Shown in pieces: positions 63,322 through 64,000 of a stretch of 64,000 nucleotides of DNA. The position numbers and the translations under genes were made by a program. This DNA is from PALSA-612 sp963773055 (GTDB lineage Bacteria; Actinomycetota; Thermoleophilia; Gaiellales; Gaiellaceae), in NCBI GenBank assembly GCA_963773055.1, contig CAVYZL010000003.1, positions 248,001 to 312,000 of the forward strand, in the 5' to 3' direction. The notes beneath the pieces are model-generated. The model did not search any database. It worked only from the letters and a program-made list of their open reading frames with translations, and was not told the origin of the DNA. Numbering within the stretch: the stretch's first letter is position 1; every line of letters starts with the position of its first letter.

Positions 63322-64000
63322 CGCAGAATCGTTCGATGACCGGGACAGGCTGTGCAGCACGAGCGTGTCTCCCTCGGTACTGCGCCTCGCCTAGCGACGT
63401 GCTCGTCTCGACGAGGATCGTCGAAGTCGGGGCTCATTGCCAGCAGGTCTGACGGCACGAGCGCGATCAGAGATCGAGCATCGAGGCGGTCGAGGAATCC
63501 GTCCAGGGGTCGGCCTCAGGACTCGGTCGAGGGCGACGGCAACCGAGAGAGCCCGGGATCGGTGGTCGAGAAGGCATCCCCGATCGTCGCGGCCGCCGAC
63601 TCGATCGCCTCCCGAAGCTGCTGTTCGCCACCCGCCGCGACCGATACGACCGCGACGCGTCCCGCGGGATCGCGTTACGGCTCTTGCCCCCGGTAGACGG
63701 ACACGAGTCGGAAGGGCGCGGAGGCGAGCGCCACGCGCAGCGCGCGGCCGAGCACCTTGACGGCGTTCGACCGGCCGAGCTGCGATGTTCGCGCCGGAGT
63801 GGCCACCCTGCCCGCCGCTCACCGACACCGCAAGGGTCATGGCGTCCGCAACCGAAGGACTTCGCGGTCGCCCTGGACACGGATCCACGTATCCGTGCTA
63901 CCCGCGCAGCCCACCGTGAGAACGCCGTCCTCCTCGCTGTCGAGGTTGATCAGCGTCGAGCCGACAAGCAACGAGCCGTCGAGTGCGTTGGCACCCTCGA
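63262..64000 (-). pseudogene. pepD: Aminoacyl-histidine dipeptidase (PepD-like), partial, frameshifted
   Basis: The frame enters from the window end with STLINLDSEEDGVLTVGCAG, the metal-ligand Asp-Ser-Glu-Glu segment of PepD metallopeptidases. Next are AVSVSGGQGGHSGANI with the GGHSG metal/substrate motif, SNAVKVLGRALRVALASAPF, RNAIPRDAS, SDLLAMSPDFDD, LVETSTSLGEAQY, LVLHSLSRSSND and LDAAARLAGD. These pieces are in three frames with shifts near 63800, 63685, 63520, 63405 and 63375. Compared with E. coli PepD, about 130 C-terminal residues are missing; the two-cysteine gene begins there instead. It would cleave X-His dipeptides if intact. Confidence 0.6.

Overview
The window is high-G+C bacterial DNA coding densely on both strands, with many GTG starts, short ATGA/GTGA gene overlaps and strong AGGAGG-type ribosome binding sites. 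The gene content points to an actinobacterium, and my best guess is a Thermoleophilia-like lineage: SHOCT, DUF6325, DUF1269, DUF7144, DUF2252 and DUF4239 proteins, cydABDC, and holin-like/phosphodiesterase fusions. No rRNA, tRNA, CRISPR array, insertion sequence, integrase or prophage module was found, so the taxonomy is inference from gene families only.

Layout. 0-4.6 kb: end of a CPA1 Na+/H+ antiporter, a SHOCT protein, an AI-2E-family permease, an LPG-synthase-type flippase-like membrane protein and a GAP-family membrane protein. 4.7-8.8 kb: a minus-strand run of EamA transporter, DUF6325, a 55-residue repeat microprotein, a PqqD-like/PRMT-like methyltransferase fusion, a SHOCT protein, a SnoaL-like protein and a GNAT acetyltransferase; this is the best candidate for an undescribed system. 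8.9-16.6 kb: DUF2252, an MFS exporter, a TMEM175-like channel, a DUF1269 protein, a lipoprotein and a 740-residue holin-like/phosphodiesterase fusion. 16.6-19.7 kb: a gene graveyard with truncated copies of a membrane protein, the phosphodiesterase and DUF2252 around an intact ZIP transporter. 19.7-26.1 kb: transporters, a K+ channel, an RDD protein and two divergent DUF4239 proteins.

26.3-37.3 kb: one long plus-strand set of NDH-2-like dehydrogenase, SCP2 protein, glycogen-debranching enzyme, glucose-6-phosphate dehydrogenase, GH15 hydrolase, GMC oxidoreductase, MFS permease and aldose 1-epimerase. Together they suggest release of glucose from glycogen or trehalose and its oxidation. Nearly every gene here is broken by single-base frameshifts although domain motifs survive in order, so sequence error is more likely than decay. 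37.4-46.1 kb: cytochrome bd oxidase cydA-cydB and its ABC exporter cydD-cydC, separated by an SDR, a flavodoxin-like protein and a SUMF1-like lipoprotein.

46.1-53.0 kb: a Cys-type sulfatase, several small membrane or stress proteins and a true formylglycine-generating enzyme that could activate the sulfatase. 53.0-55.6 kb: an operon of class II glutamine amidotransferase, glutamate decarboxylase and DUF202. 55.7-64.0 kb: a CaCA exchanger, a DUF7144 protein, a second holin-like/phosphodiesterase gene, a metallo-beta-lactamase-fold hydrolase, an in-frame Dcu/APC transporter fusion, a two-cysteine membrane protein and a broken aminoacyl-histidine dipeptidase running off the window end.
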